Shown here: positions 1 to 10,500 of the stretch, piece by piece
How the letters are laid out: each line of letters starts with the position of its first letter
Position numbering within the stretch: position 1 is the stretch's first letter
Assembly (NCBI RefSeq): GCF_038024125.1
Contig: NZ_CP150662.1
Coordinates: forward strand, 2,125,501 to 2,189,500
Reading direction: 5' to 3'
Length of the DNA stretch: 64,000 nucleotides
DNA from: Polaribacter gangjinensis
Lineage (GTDB): Bacteria > Bacteroidota > Bacteroidia > Flavobacteriales > Flavobacteriaceae
Made by a program: the position numbers and the translations under genes
The notes under the pieces: model-generated
Told to the model about the DNA's origin: nothing
Databases searched by the model: none
Seen by the model: only the letters and a program-made list of their open reading frames with translations

Positions 1-1419
1 TTTTTGGTAATCCACTTTCAAAGAAAAAACGCGTACATTTCGAAAAAATTCTAATTTTTCTAGTTTTTCTTGAATCCAAACGGTTTCGTTTTTTGTTTTA
101 AAAATCAATCCTTTAAATGTTCCAAAGTATTGATTTCCAAACATATCCTTGCAAAAACTGGTGATGATGAGATCTTCATTTTTTTCGGGTTCATTGAAAA
201 TGGGTACCGATTCAAATTCATTTATTTTACCTGTTTTTTCTCTGTACAAACCATTGGTTGTAGCTAAATGAACAATGCCATGCAACGTATCAACCTTAAT
301 AGGCTTCGCTTTTTCTGGCAATTTGATCATTTCGTTGCTATTCGTTTCAAACGAGTAGCTGTAAAATTTGTCTGCTTGAAATCCGTAGTAGACCAATTCA
401 TCTTTTACAAAAAGCGTTCTGATATGTCCTTTTCTTTGGATGGGTAAACTTTTAAAATTTTTGGCATCTAAATTTGTGTATAAGAGTCCGTTTTTGTTAG
501 AGACCCACAAGGTGTTTGAAGCATCTTTAAAAATAGTATTTAAGGGATTGTTGTACAGTGTAAATTGATTTATGTCATTGGATGCATCAATTTTTGTTAC
601 TGTCATATTGGTAAGATTGATTCTTAAAAGTCCATCATCAAAAGTTCCAACCCATAAATTGTTATTGGTGCCTTCAACGATTGAAAATAAATTGCTATTG
701 ATGATTTCTTGTTTTGAAATGAGTGTATTCTCAATTATTTGAAACAAACCACTAGTGCCTCCAACCCAAATTTCGCCTTTCTTAGTTTCTTGGATGGTTC
801 TAAAAAATAAATAATCAGAACCTTTGATTAAAGAAAATGTATCCTGCTGTTTTTTCCAAACTCCTTTATCAGTAGCAAAAAGGATGGTGCCGTTTTTTAA
901 AATTTCGATTTGTTTGATGTTCAAACCTGTTAGTGGAGATTGCATAATTTCATAAGAAAACTCGTTCTCCTTTTCTGTAATTTTAAACAAACCAACAGTT
1001 GTAGCGATTAAAAATGTTCCATCAGCAAGTTGTTTGATATGATTGATGATTTCATAATTATTCGGAACAGGTACTCTTGTGATCGTCCCTTTTTTTAAGG
1101 AATAATAATTCAAACCATAGCCATCTGTACCAATCCAAATTCGTTTTTTCGAATCTTCAAACAAACTTAAAATACGGTTGCTGGATAAACTTGAAGGAGT
1201 ATCGTCATGAAAAAAATTCTCTACTTTATACCCATCAAATCGATTCAAACCATCATAGGTGCCAATCCACATAAAACCCTCAGAATCTTGCAAAATGCTA
1301 CTCACATCATGCTGAGACAAACCGTCTTTTACCGTCAGTGAATTGAATTGTAGTTGTTGTGATTTTACGGATAAAATGACAAAACTCAGAAGATATAAAA
1401 ACAACAATTGTTTTTTCAT
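1..1419 (-). CDS. Two-component regulator propeller sensor, probably hybrid two-component system (N-terminal part)
   Basis: The reading frame is open from an ATG at 1419 down to the window edge, about 473 codons, so the 3' part is missing. It begins with a signal peptide (MKKQLLFLYLLSFVILSVKSQ) and continues with repeated propeller blades of the pattern D-G-L-S-x-x-x-V, then W-I-G-T or W-V-G-G/T with D-G-L-x-R-F/I, for example near residues 32-36, 50-58 and 84-92. This is the periplasmic sensing part of Bacteroidota hybrid two-component systems, which sense an oligosaccharide and act on DNA through a C-terminal AraC-type domain. Kinase and DNA-binding domains are not visible here, so that part is inferred. 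It is divergent from the GH110-SusCD operon, the usual place for the locus regulator. Confidence 0.85.
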   Translation of the reverse strand, partial: MKKQLLFLYLLSFVILSVKSQQLQFNSLTVKDGLSQHDVSSILQDSEGFMWIGTYDGLNRFDGYKVENFFHDDTPSSLSSNRILSLFEDSKKRIWIGTDGYGLNYYSLKKGTITRVPVPNNYEIINHIKQLADGTFLIATTVGLFKITEKENEFSYEIMQSPLTGLNIKQIEILKNGTILFATDKGVWKKQQDTFSLIKGSDYLFFRTIQETKKGEIWVGGTSGLFQIIENTLISKQEIINSNLFSIVEGTNNNLWVGTFDDGLLRINLTNMTVTKIDASNDINQFTLYNNPLNTIFKDASNTLWVSNKNGLLYTNLDAKNFKSLPIQRKGHIRTLFVKDELVYYGFQADKFYSYSFETNSNEMIKLPEKAKPIKVDTLHGIVHLATTNGLYREKTGKINEFESVPIFNEPEKNEDLIITSFCKDMFGNQYFGTFKGLIFKTKNETVWIQEKLEKLEFFRNVRVFSLKVDYQK

Positions 1420-1506
1420 GGTTTTATGCTAGTGCTGTAAGATACTTCAAAGTAATTAAAAAAAAATGAATTGGTATGGGTGCAAATTAGGCAAAAATAG
1501 GGGGTT

Positions 1507-1571
1507 GTTACATTTCCAAAACACTTTGTTACATATCAAAATAGGGTTAAAAGCATCTTTTAATAGGTTTG
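1507..1571 (+). promoter_or_regulatory. PUL promoter A with paired GTTACA operator
   Basis: Two GTTACA half-sites lie at 1507-1512 and 1528-1533, 21 bp apart (two helical turns). The second is extended as GTTACATATCAAAA. A Bacteroidota -7 element TAGGTTTG lies at 1564-1571, and no good -33 TTG is seen, which suits an activator-dependent promoter. The same arrangement recurs at 12230-12294. The start of transcription would be near 1577, about 80 nt before the first GH110 gene. The likely regulator is the divergent propeller sensor (inference). Confidence 0.7.
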
Positions 1572-1659
1572 CTGAGTGAATTTATCACAAGATAAATCTA
1601 TAAATTATGAAGCTAAATTAATTAGTTCACAAATTTTTAAATAAACATCAATACTAATA

Positions 1660-3570
1660 ATGCATTTTAAAATTCTAACTAAATATTTTTTTGCACTTAC
1701 TTTTTTTACCATACTAAGTAGTCATGGACAAAAAGTATTGAATCTAAAAGATTTCAACATAGAAGGTGTAAAAGATGTTACTCCAATCGTTGTGGAAGCG
1801 TTAGAAAAATGTAAAAAAGAAGGCTATAGTTCGTTAGTATTTCCAAAAGGAACCTATCATTTTTACCCAACTTTTGCACCTGAAAGATATTGCGAAATCA
1901 CGAATAACGATAATGGATTGAAAAGAACGTCCTTTCCATTGATTGGTTTTCGTGATTTTGTCGTAGATGGAAATGGAGCTGATTTTATTTTTCATGGTAA
2001 AATGATTCCGTTTATCATTGAGGAAAGTAGTAATGTTACGATCACAAATCTAAGTATTGATTGGGAAGTGCCATTTGCTTTAGAAGGATTGGTTGTTGCC
2101 AACAATCCAGCAAAACACACTTTTGATATTGAAGTAAAAACGCCTTATATGGTTGAAAACGAGCGTTTGTATTTATGCTTAGAAAGAGAAGATTCTCCTT
2201 ACGAACGTAAATATGGAAAACGTTTTGCAACTTGGGAACATTATAATATTGAAGTGGGTCAAAATATTTTTTGGGATTCCAAAACGATGGCTCCTTTATA
2301 CAATACCCAACTTTACAATATTCCTGAAAAAGGAAACAAAGCAGTAGAGTTGAAAAAAGGATTGATTCGAATCTCCACCAAAATCAAAAAATTACCTCCA
2401 ATTGGTTCTGTGTTGGTTTCTAAAGGAGAATACTTACAAAACAGAACAAGTCCTGCATTTCGAGTTTTTAAATCTAAAGATTTAGAATTTAAAAATGTCA
2501 ATGTACATCATGCAGGAGCTATGGGGTTGATTGCAGAAAGATCAGAAAATATTACCTTGGATGGTTTTAATGTAGTGCTCAAAAAAGGTTCTGGAAGAAT
2601 GGTAACCACCACTGCTGACGCGACTCACTTTTGCAATGTAAAAGGCACTGTAATTATCAAAAATTGCACGTTCGAAAATATGTTGGATGATGCCACCAAT
2701 ATTCATGGAACCTATGTGCGAGTAAACAAAATTATTGATGCGTATACCTTGGCTGTAGAAACCTTTCATCCGCATCAAAATGGCTATTTATTTGGAGAAG
2801 AAGGAGATTCCGTAAAAGTGGTTAGTCAAAAAAATTTACAATATACCACTGAATCTTTGGCTTTGAAAAAGGTGAAACGTGTGAATGAAAAAATTTCCTA
2901 CATCACTTTTGACAAACCAATTACAGGAAAAGTGGACATTTATGATGGAGTTGAAAATATTTCTTGGCACGCAGCCGCAATCATAGAAAACAATGTTGTT
3001 CGCAATAACAGAGCGCGAAGTTTTCTAATTTCTACACCTAGAAAAGTAGTAGTTCGCAACAATCATTTGTCATCACAAATGGCAAATTTCAGAATTACGG
3101 GAGATTTGAACTTGTGGAATGAATCAGGTCCAAATGTGGATTTATTAATCGAAAACAACGTCATTGAAAATTCTGTGTATGGTGGTGCAGGTGTTCAAGC
3201 AGTTTTTTTAATAGACCCAGAATATTCTGACAAGAAAAATATTGAGGGCAAATTCAGTAAAAATATTACCATCAGAAATAATATCATCAAGACTTTTGAT
3301 AGCTCCATTTTGGTAGCCATTTCTGTGGACGGATTGATTTTTGAAAACAATCAAATCATCCAAACTGATGCCTATAAACCTATTTTTCCAAATGCAGAAA
3401 ATCTACATATTACGAACTGTAATAATGTATCCATCAAAGGAAATACCTATAAAAAACTGGATGGAAAAGAGGCAACAGTTTTTATTGATGAAAAATCAAC
3501 GAACGTAAAAGTGGACACAAAAGATGCGTTTAGTAAAAATTCATCTAAGAAAATAACTAGTAAAAAATAA
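1660..3570 (+). CDS. GH110-type exo-alpha-1,3-galactosidase, copy 1
   Basis: This is a secreted right-handed beta-helix enzyme of 636 residues with a signal peptide ending near SSHGQ. It has the features I know for glycoside hydrolase family 110, inverting exo-alpha-1,3-galactosidases: VDGNGADFIFHGK near residue 107, AGAMGLIAERSENITLDGF, ADATHF, ENMLDDATNIHGTY, HPHQNG and NNRARS. Asp320 followed by Asp343-Asp344 matches the spacing of the three active-site acids described for a marine GH110 (D321, D344, D345), so the enzyme is probably active. It is the first gene after promoter A and heads three tandem homologues. Export to the periplasm is expected; there is no lipobox or T9SS tail. The product should be galactose released from the non-reducing end of an alpha-1,3-linked glycan. 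Fine specificity is not readable. Confidence 0.85.
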   Translation: MHFKILTKYFFALTFFTILSSHGQKVLNLKDFNIEGVKDVTPIVVEALEKCKKEGYSSLVFPKGTYHFYPTFAPERYCEITNNDNGLKRTSFPLIGFRDFVVDGNGADFIFHGKMIPFIIEESSNVTITNLSIDWEVPFALEGLVVANNPAKHTFDIEVKTPYMVENERLYLCLEREDSPYERKYGKRFATWEHYNIEVGQNIFWDSKTMAPLYNTQLYNIPEKGNKAVELKKGLIRISTKIKKLPPIGSVLVSKGEYLQNRTSPAFRVFKSKDLEFKNVNVHHAGAMGLIAERSENITLDGFNVVLKKGSGRMVTTTADATHFCNVKGTVIIKNCTFENMLDDATNIHGTYVRVNKIIDAYTLAVETFHPHQNGYLFGEEGDSVKVVSQKNLQYTTESLALKKVKRVNEKISYITFDKPITGKVDIYDGVENISWHAAAIIENNVVRNNRARSFLISTPRKVVVRNNHLSSQMANFRITGDLNLWNESGPNVDLLIENNVIENSVYGGAGVQAVFLIDPEYSDKKNIEGKFSKNITIRNNIIKTFDSSILVAISVDGLIFENNQIIQTDAYKPIFPNAENLHITNCNNVSIKGNTYKKLDGKEATVFIDEKSTNVKVDTKDAFSKNSSKKITSKK

Positions 3571-3603
3571 GAAGTCGAAAATATAAAAGAACCCAAAGTG
3601 AAT

Positions 3604-5517
3604 ATGTTTACAAAATCTATCAGAAAATTCATTACCATTTTAGCAGCATTTGCAGTACTTGGAAGTTATGGACAAAAAGTGTTGAACATGAAAGATTTCA
3701 ACATTGAAGGTGTAAAAGATGTTACACCAATTGTTGTTGAAGCGCTTGAAAAATGTAAAAAAGAAGGCTACAGCTCGTTGGTATTTCCCAAAGGGACGTA
3801 TCATTTTTACCCAACTTTTGCTCCTGAATTTTTCTCTGAAATTACCAACAACGATAACGGATTGAAAAGAACGTCTTTTCCATTAATAGGTTTTCGTGAT
3901 TTTGTAGTGGATGGAAATGGATCTGATTTCATTTATCATGGTAAAATAATTCCGTTTATCATCGAGGAAAGCAGCAATGTAAAAGTGACCAATATCAATA
4001 TAGATTGGGAAGTGCCATTCACACTTGAAGGATTGGTTGTTGCCAATGATGAAACAAAAAACACTTTTGATATTGAGATAAAAACACCTTACGTGGTTGA
4101 ATTTGAACGTTTGTATTTGTCTTTGGAAAGAGAAGATTCTCCTTATGAGCGCAAATATGGAAAACGATTTGCGATGTGGGAACATTACAATTTGGAAATT
4201 GCTGAAAATATTTTCTGGGACCCAAAAACCATGGCGCCATTGTATAACACTCAATTATATCATTTGCCAGAAAGAGGTGTAAAAGCGGAAGAAATCAAAA
4301 AAGGAGTTGTTCGTCTTTCTGCCAAAATGAAAAAATTACCCCCAATTGGTTCCATATTTGTTTCCAAAGGCGATTATTTGCAAAACAGAACGAGTCCAGC
4401 ATTTCGCGTTTTCAAATCAAAAAATTTAGAATTTAAAAATGTCAATGTATACCATGCTGGCGCTATGGGCTTGATTGCAGAAAGGTCAGAAGATATTACC
4501 TTGGATGGTTTTAATGTGGTGTTGAGAAAAGGTTCAGGAAGAATGGTAACGACCACTGCTGATGCCACTCACTTTTGCAATGTAAAAGGCACTGTTGTCA
4601 TCAAAAATTCGATTTTCGAAAATATGTTGGATGATGCTACCAATGTTCATGGAACTTATTTGCGTGTAAATAAAATAGTTGATGACTATACCTTGGCTGT
4701 AGAAACCTACCATCCACATCAAAATGGTTATTTGTTTGGAGAAGAAGGAGATTCCGTAAAAGTGGTTAGTCAAAAAAATTTACAATACACTACAGAAGCT
4801 TTGATTTTGAAAAAAGTGAAACGTGTGAACGAAAAAATTTCCTTCATCACTTTTGACAAACCTATTACAGGAAAAGTGGAAATTTATGATGGAGTTGAAA
4901 ATATTTCATGGCATGCAGCTGCAATCATAGAAAACAATATTGTTCGCAATAACAGAGCTCGAAGTTTTTTAATTACGACCCCTAGAAAAGTGGTGGTTCG
5001 CAACAATCAATTGTCCTCTCAAATGGCGACTTTCAGTATTACTGGAGATTTAGGATTGTGGAATGAATCAGGTCCAATTGTTGATTTGTTGATTGAAAAT
5101 AATGTTATTGACAATTCAGTTTTTGGAGGAAATGGCGCGCAAGCAATTTTCTTTATAGAGCCTCAATACCCTGAAAAGAAAAATAAGGAAGGGATATACA
5201 GCAAAAATATCACCATCAGAAATAATATCATCAAAACTTTTGATAGCTCTATTCTTGTGGCTGCTTCTATTGATGGATTGACTTTTGAAAACAATCAAAT
5301 CTTCCAAACAGATACCTATGCACCTATTTTTCCGAATGCAAAAAATATCAGTATTGAAAATTGTACTAATGTGGTTTTTAAAGGAAATACCTATAAAAAA
5401 ATTGATGGAAAAGAAGTGACCATTAGTATTGATGAAAAATCATCGAATGTCAAAATTGATAAAGGAGATGCATTCAGTATTGCTTCAAAAAAGATGAAAT
5501 CAACCTCTAAAAAGTAA
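3604..5517 (+). CDS. GH110-type exo-alpha-1,3-galactosidase, copy 2
   Basis: This second tandem GH110 copy closely resembles its neighbours over its whole length. The ATG at 3604 was chosen over the GTG two codons upstream (3598); it gives a clean signal peptide ending near LGSYGQ and a 637-residue protein. The putative catalytic acids are kept: Asp320 in ADATHF and Asp343-Asp344 in ENMLDDATN. It lies 33 bp after copy 1 and 54 bp before the chosen start of copy 3, so it should be on the same transcript. In the N-terminal half it agrees more with copy 3 (YVVEFERLYLSLE), while around residues 370-460 it agrees more with copy 1 (EEGDSVKVVSQKN). This points to recombination between copies. The three enzymes may differ in tolerance for sulfate or branching next to the cleaved galactose (inference). 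Confidence 0.85.
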   Translation: MFTKSIRKFITILAAFAVLGSYGQKVLNMKDFNIEGVKDVTPIVVEALEKCKKEGYSSLVFPKGTYHFYPTFAPEFFSEITNNDNGLKRTSFPLIGFRDFVVDGNGSDFIYHGKIIPFIIEESSNVKVTNINIDWEVPFTLEGLVVANDETKNTFDIEIKTPYVVEFERLYLSLEREDSPYERKYGKRFAMWEHYNLEIAENIFWDPKTMAPLYNTQLYHLPERGVKAEEIKKGVVRLSAKMKKLPPIGSIFVSKGDYLQNRTSPAFRVFKSKNLEFKNVNVYHAGAMGLIAERSEDITLDGFNVVLRKGSGRMVTTTADATHFCNVKGTVVIKNSIFENMLDDATNVHGTYLRVNKIVDDYTLAVETYHPHQNGYLFGEEGDSVKVVSQKNLQYTTEALILKKVKRVNEKISFITFDKPITGKVEIYDGVENISWHAAAIIENNIVRNNRARSFLITTPRKVVVRNNQLSSQMATFSITGDLGLWNESGPIVDLLIENNVIDNSVFGGNGAQAIFFIEPQYPEKKNKEGIYSKNITIRNNIIKTFDSSILVAASIDGLTFENNQIFQTDTYAPIFPNAKNISIENCTNVVFKGNTYKKIDGKEVTISIDEKSSNVKIDKGDAFSIASKKMKSTSKK

Positions 5518-5571
5518 CAGTTTTCGATGCAAAAAACTCATAAAACAAAACGATATACAAAAACATCATTG

Positions 5572-7461
5572 ATGAAACCTATCAAAATAGTCATAGCATT
5601 CATAGCCTTTTTTTCAGTAATGACGAGTTATGGTCAAAAAGTATTGAATATGAAAGATTTCAACATTGAAGGCATTAAAGACGTTACTCCAATTGTTGTG
5701 AAAGCTTTAGAAAAATGCAAAGAAGAAGGAATCAGTACCTTGATTTTCCCAAAAGGAACCTATCATTTTTACCCAACTTTTGCTCCTGAATTTTTCTGTG
5801 AAATCGTAAATAACGACAATGGATTGAAAAGAACCGCTTTTCCGCTCATCGATTTTCATGATTTTGTTGTAGATGGAAATGGATCTGATTTCATATTTCA
5901 TGGCAAGATGATTCCTTTTATCATTGAAAAAAGTTCGAATATCAAAATCACAAATCTAAGCATTGATTGGGAAGTTCCATTTACGTTGGAAGGGTTGGTT
6001 GTTGCCAATGATTCAGAAAAAAACACTTTTGATATCGAAGTAAAAACGCCTTATGTGGTTGAATTCGAACGCTTGTATTTGTCATTAGAAAGAGAAGACT
6101 CTCCTTATGAGCGCAAATTTGGAAAACGATTTGCCATGTGGGAACATGACAATTTAGAAATTGCGGAAAGCATTCTTTGGGATCCAAAAACAATGGCGCC
6201 AATGTATCATACAAATCAATATGATACGCATGAAAGAGGCGTGAAAGCAGAAGAATTGAAAAAAGGGTTGATACGATTGAAAGCCGAAATGAAGAAATTA
6301 CCTCCAATTGGGTCCATTTTTGTTTCCAAAGGAGATTATCTGCAAAACAGAACAAGTCCTGCTGTCCGAATTGTAACATCAAAAAATCTAACCTTCAAAG
6401 ATGTGAATGTGCATCATGCTGGTTCTATGGGGTTGATTGCTGAAAGATCCGAAAATATTACGTTGGATGGTTTTAATGTGGTGCTCAAAAAGGGTTCTGG
6501 AAGAATGATTACTTCAACAGCTGATGCTACGCATTTTTGCAATGTAAAAGGAAACATCACCATCAAAAACTGTACGTTCGAAAATATGTTGGATGATGGT
6601 ACAAACATTCATGGAACCTATGTTCGTGTGAATAAAATAATCGATGAATATACCTTAGCTGTAGAAACCTATCATCCACATCAAAATGGTTTTTTATTTG
6701 GTGAAGAAGGCGATTTGGTCCAAATTTTAGATCAAAAAAATCTACAGATTACGAGTGAGCCCATGATTTTGAAAAAAGTGAAACGAATAAATGAGAAAAT
6801 CTCCTACCTCACTTTTGACAAACCAATTACTGGAAAAGTGGAAATTTATGACGGAATTGAAAATATTTCTTGGCAACCAACAGCTGTTATTGAAAACAAT
6901 GTAATTCGCAATAACAGGGCGCGAAGCATGATTTTGAAAACTCGTAAAAAAGTGGTGGTTCGCAACAATCATTTGTCATCACAAATGGCAAGTTTTAGAA
7001 TCACAGGCGATTTGGGTTTGTGGAATGAATCAAGTCCAAGCAATGATTTGCTAATAGAAAACAATGTAATAGAAAACTGTGTGTATGGAGGAAATGGCGC
7101 GCAAGCTATTTTTTTAATTGACCCACAATATGTGGACAAGAAAAATTTTGAAGGAAAATACAGCAAAAATATTACCATTAGAAATAACATCATTAAAACT
7201 TTTGATAGCTCCATTTTAGTGGCGATGTCTGTAGATGGTTTGACTTTTGAAAACAATCAAATTATTCAAACGGACACTTTTAAACCTATTTTTCCTGATG
7301 CAGAGAATGTGCAAATTATAAATTGTAACAATGTTCTGATAAAAGGAAACACCTATCGAAAAATAGACGGAAAACAAACAACGATAACAATCGATCAAAA
7401 ATCAACGAATGTGAAAGTTGTCAAAGGAGATGCTTTTAGTAAAAAATCATCTAAAAAATAA
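5572..7461 (+). CDS. GH110-type exo-alpha-1,3-galactosidase, copy 3
   Basis: This is the third tandem GH110 copy. The frame also has an ATG at 5527, but starting at 5572 (MKPIKIVIAFIAFFSV) gives a normal signal peptide ending near TSYGQ and a 629-residue protein, so the 15-residue basic extension is probably not translated. Asp318 and Asp341-Asp342 (MLDDGTN) preserve the catalytic spacing. It is the most different of the three at sites likely to face the substrate: YHTNQYD replaces YNTQLY, WQPTAVIEN replaces WHAAAIIEN, and KTRKK replaces STPRK or TTPRK. These changes suggest a different preference within one glycan. It is followed after 57 bp by the SusC gene, probably in the same operon. Confidence 0.83.
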   Translation: MKPIKIVIAFIAFFSVMTSYGQKVLNMKDFNIEGIKDVTPIVVKALEKCKEEGISTLIFPKGTYHFYPTFAPEFFCEIVNNDNGLKRTAFPLIDFHDFVVDGNGSDFIFHGKMIPFIIEKSSNIKITNLSIDWEVPFTLEGLVVANDSEKNTFDIEVKTPYVVEFERLYLSLEREDSPYERKFGKRFAMWEHDNLEIAESILWDPKTMAPMYHTNQYDTHERGVKAEELKKGLIRLKAEMKKLPPIGSIFVSKGDYLQNRTSPAVRIVTSKNLTFKDVNVHHAGSMGLIAERSENITLDGFNVVLKKGSGRMITSTADATHFCNVKGNITIKNCTFENMLDDGTNIHGTYVRVNKIIDEYTLAVETYHPHQNGFLFGEEGDLVQILDQKNLQITSEPMILKKVKRINEKISYLTFDKPITGKVEIYDGIENISWQPTAVIENNVIRNNRARSMILKTRKKVVVRNNHLSSQMASFRITGDLGLWNESSPSNDLLIENNVIENCVYGGNGAQAIFLIDPQYVDKKNFEGKYSKNITIRNNIIKTFDSSILVAMSVDGLTFENNQIIQTDTFKPIFPDAENVQIINCNNVLIKGNTYRKIDGKQTTITIDQKSTNVKVVKGDAFSKKSSKK

Positions 7462-7518
7462 ATATTAACCATTTAAATTAATGAACAAATCTACTTTTAA
7501 CTATTTAAATTTAACACA

Positions 7519-10500
7519 ATGAATAAAAGATTATTAATTTTTCTGCTATGTGCATTTAGTTTTCAACTAGCAAATGCCCAAAAATCGATTTCTGGAAAAG
7601 TAACAGACAACAGTGGGTACGCACTTCCAGGAGTTTCAATTCAAATCAAAGGCACAAGTATTGGTGCCATTACTAATTTTGATGGAGAATATAGTTTAAC
7701 AGTTCCAAATGATGATGTTTTTATTGTATTCAGTTATTTAGGAATGACAACTAGAGAGTTTAAATACATTGGTCAGCCTACTTTAAATGTTGTTTTAGAA
7801 GAAGAGGCAAGTAGATTGAATGAAATTGTCATTGTAGGATATAGTGCTGTAAAAAAAGAGGACATTACAGGTTCTATCAGTTCTATCAATGATAGTTTGA
7901 TCGGTGTTTCAAAAACTCCCAATTTATTCGATGCTATTCAAGGAAGAATTGCGGGTGTAAACATCGTATCTCAATCAGGTGAACCAGGAGCTGGGGTTAA
8001 TTTCAATGTTCGAGGTTCCAATTCCGTTTTCAGTGCAGGTTCTCCATTATTCATCATTGACGGTGTTCAAATAGACGTGAACGAAAGTGAAGTGGCAAGT
8101 TCAGGTGTTGGTTCATCAGCAAGAATGGACCCCTTAGCTACCATCAATCCAATGGATATCGAATCTATGGAAGTTTTGAAAGACGCCTCTGCTACCGCAA
8201 TTTACGGTTCAAGAGGTGCGAATGGTGTGATCATCATTACCACAAAAGGTGGAAAAAAAGGAAAATTAAATTTAGAGTACACGACTTCTCTAGGTTTTTC
8301 CGAGGCAGCCAACAGAATAAATGTTATCAATCCGGAAGAGTATTTGATCTACAGAAATTTAAGAGATCCTGGCAATGACTTTACCACTTTAGCAGATGGA
8401 ACTCCAAGAGATTTTTCAAATATTAGCAGCAGAAATTGGCAAAATGAAGCATTAAGAACAGCTGCTACTCAAAATCATTTTATCTCTGTAAGAGGAGCAA
8501 GTGATAAATCAGACTATGCTGCCAGTTTAGGGTTGGTTGATCAAGAAGGAATTATCGATAAGAACAATTATCGTAAATACAATGCGAGTGTTAAAATCAC
8601 ACATCAACAAACGGAAAAATTAAAATTAGGATTCACTATGAATTCTGCTTTTACTGAGTTAACAGGTGTTGCCAATAGTGGTGGTGGTGGAGATGAATTC
8701 AATGGAGTTGTGCAGTTTATGGTTATTTCTAATCCTTGGGAATTACCAGATTTGTCAGATCAAGATCAGTTTGGAAACACAAACTTTATTTCACCATTGT
8801 CTTTAATCAATGAAGCTGAAAAGAAAATTCGTTTTACAAGAACATTTGGTTCACTATTTAGTGAATATGCTTTTTCCAAACACTTAAAAATGCGAACTCA
8901 AATAGGAACTACTTTCACAGGGTCAAAATTACAAGAATTCCATAGTTCGAATAGTTTATTTGGTTTCCGTTGGAACGGTAGAGCAGTAATAAGACAAGTA
9001 GAAACAAATTCTTACAACTTATCTCATACCTTTCAATTTTCAAAAACAATCAATAAAAAGCACTACGTGTTTGCTCTTGCTGGTGCAGAGGTAGCAAGGT
9101 ATATGTATGAAGCCTTTTTCAATGATGTTACAGGTTTCGAAAATCAATCTTTAGGATTCAATAATATTGGTATTGGTCAAGTGTTTAATGATTTTGGTAC
9201 TGAGAGACTTCCTTCTAATAGAATTTCGTATTTCTCAAATGTCAATTATACTTTAAAAGGGAAATATTTATTTACAGCCAATTTTAGAGCAGATGCTTCT
9301 GATCGTTTTGGAGCAAAAAACAGATGGGGATTTTTCCCAGGAGCTGCATTTGCATGGAATGCTCATAAAGAAAAGTTTATTAAAGACATCCCTCAAATCA
9401 ATCAGTTAAAATTGCGTGCTAGTTATGGGCAAACAGGAAATGAGAGAATACCTCAAGCGGCACGTTTTGGTGGAATGGAAAACGCGTATTACGCAAGTAA
9501 TGACCAGTTAAATTTTGGATTGGCGCCAAGTTCACTTGAAAATACAGCGTTAAAATGGGAGACAACCACTCAGTTTGATGCAGGGTTGGATATCGGTCTT
9601 TTTAAAGATAGAATTCATATTACTGCAGATTATTATAACAAGCAAACTACTGATATGTTGATCAGAGCACTTGTCCCTGCTCAATCTGGATTCAATGCGC
9701 AATGGCAAAATTTGGGCGCAATAGAAAATAAAGGTTTTGAGTTTACTTTAAGTACTGTAAACATCAGTAAGTCTAATTTTAGATGGACAACCGATTTCAA
9801 CATCAGTTTCAATAGAAATAAAATAAAGGATTTAGGGAATGTTGAATTTATTCCTACAGTAATTCCTGGGGGATGGATTACCAATCCAGGAAGAGTAATT
9901 GTTGGTCAACCAATTGGAACCATGTATGGATATGTTTTTGACGGCATTCATCAAGAAGGAAATGCAGAAGGCGCTGTGCCCGGAACCATGAAATACAGGG
10001 ATTTAAATGGAGATGGTTTGATTGATGATGCGAATGATAGAACTATCATTGGAGATTCAAATCCATTGCATATAGGAGGTTTAAACAACTCTTTTTCATA
10101 TAAAAACTTTACATTCTCCTTTTTCTTTCAATGGAGTTATGGAAACGAAGTATTCAATGCAGCAAAACTTAGAACAAACGGTTTGCAGCCTTTTATGAAC
10201 ATAACAAGAGATTATTATGAAAATGCTTGGACACCAGAAAATCAGTCAAATATCGCACCAGCTTTTGGTAGAGTTGATCAAGTTCCTTCAAGTTATTTTG
10301 TAGAAGATGCATCATTTTTACGACTAAAAACCGTAAATTTCTCGTATGATGTTCCAAAAGAAATATTCCAGAATCGTGCGATCAGCGGAATTTCATTGTT
10401 TTTATCAGCGAATAATTTATTTACAATTACAGACTACACTGGATTTGATCCAGAGGTAAGTTCAAACAATCAATTGTTGCCAGGATTTGAAAGATTCTCT

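Noticed and set aside
70..267. Plus-strand 65-codon frame at the window start
   Set aside because: It lies antisense inside the propeller sensor gene, whose frame is open across the whole region with clear repeat motifs.
5981..6382. Minus-strand frame of 133 codons inside GH110 copy 3, with similar ones in copies 1 and 2
   Set aside because: They are antisense shadows; they recur only because the three sense genes are similar, and they show no motif or start context.
1660..7461. Long direct repeats that could suggest a repeat array or CRISPR
   Set aside because: The repeats are three whole homologous genes with intact frames; no short regular repeat-spacer units were found in the window.
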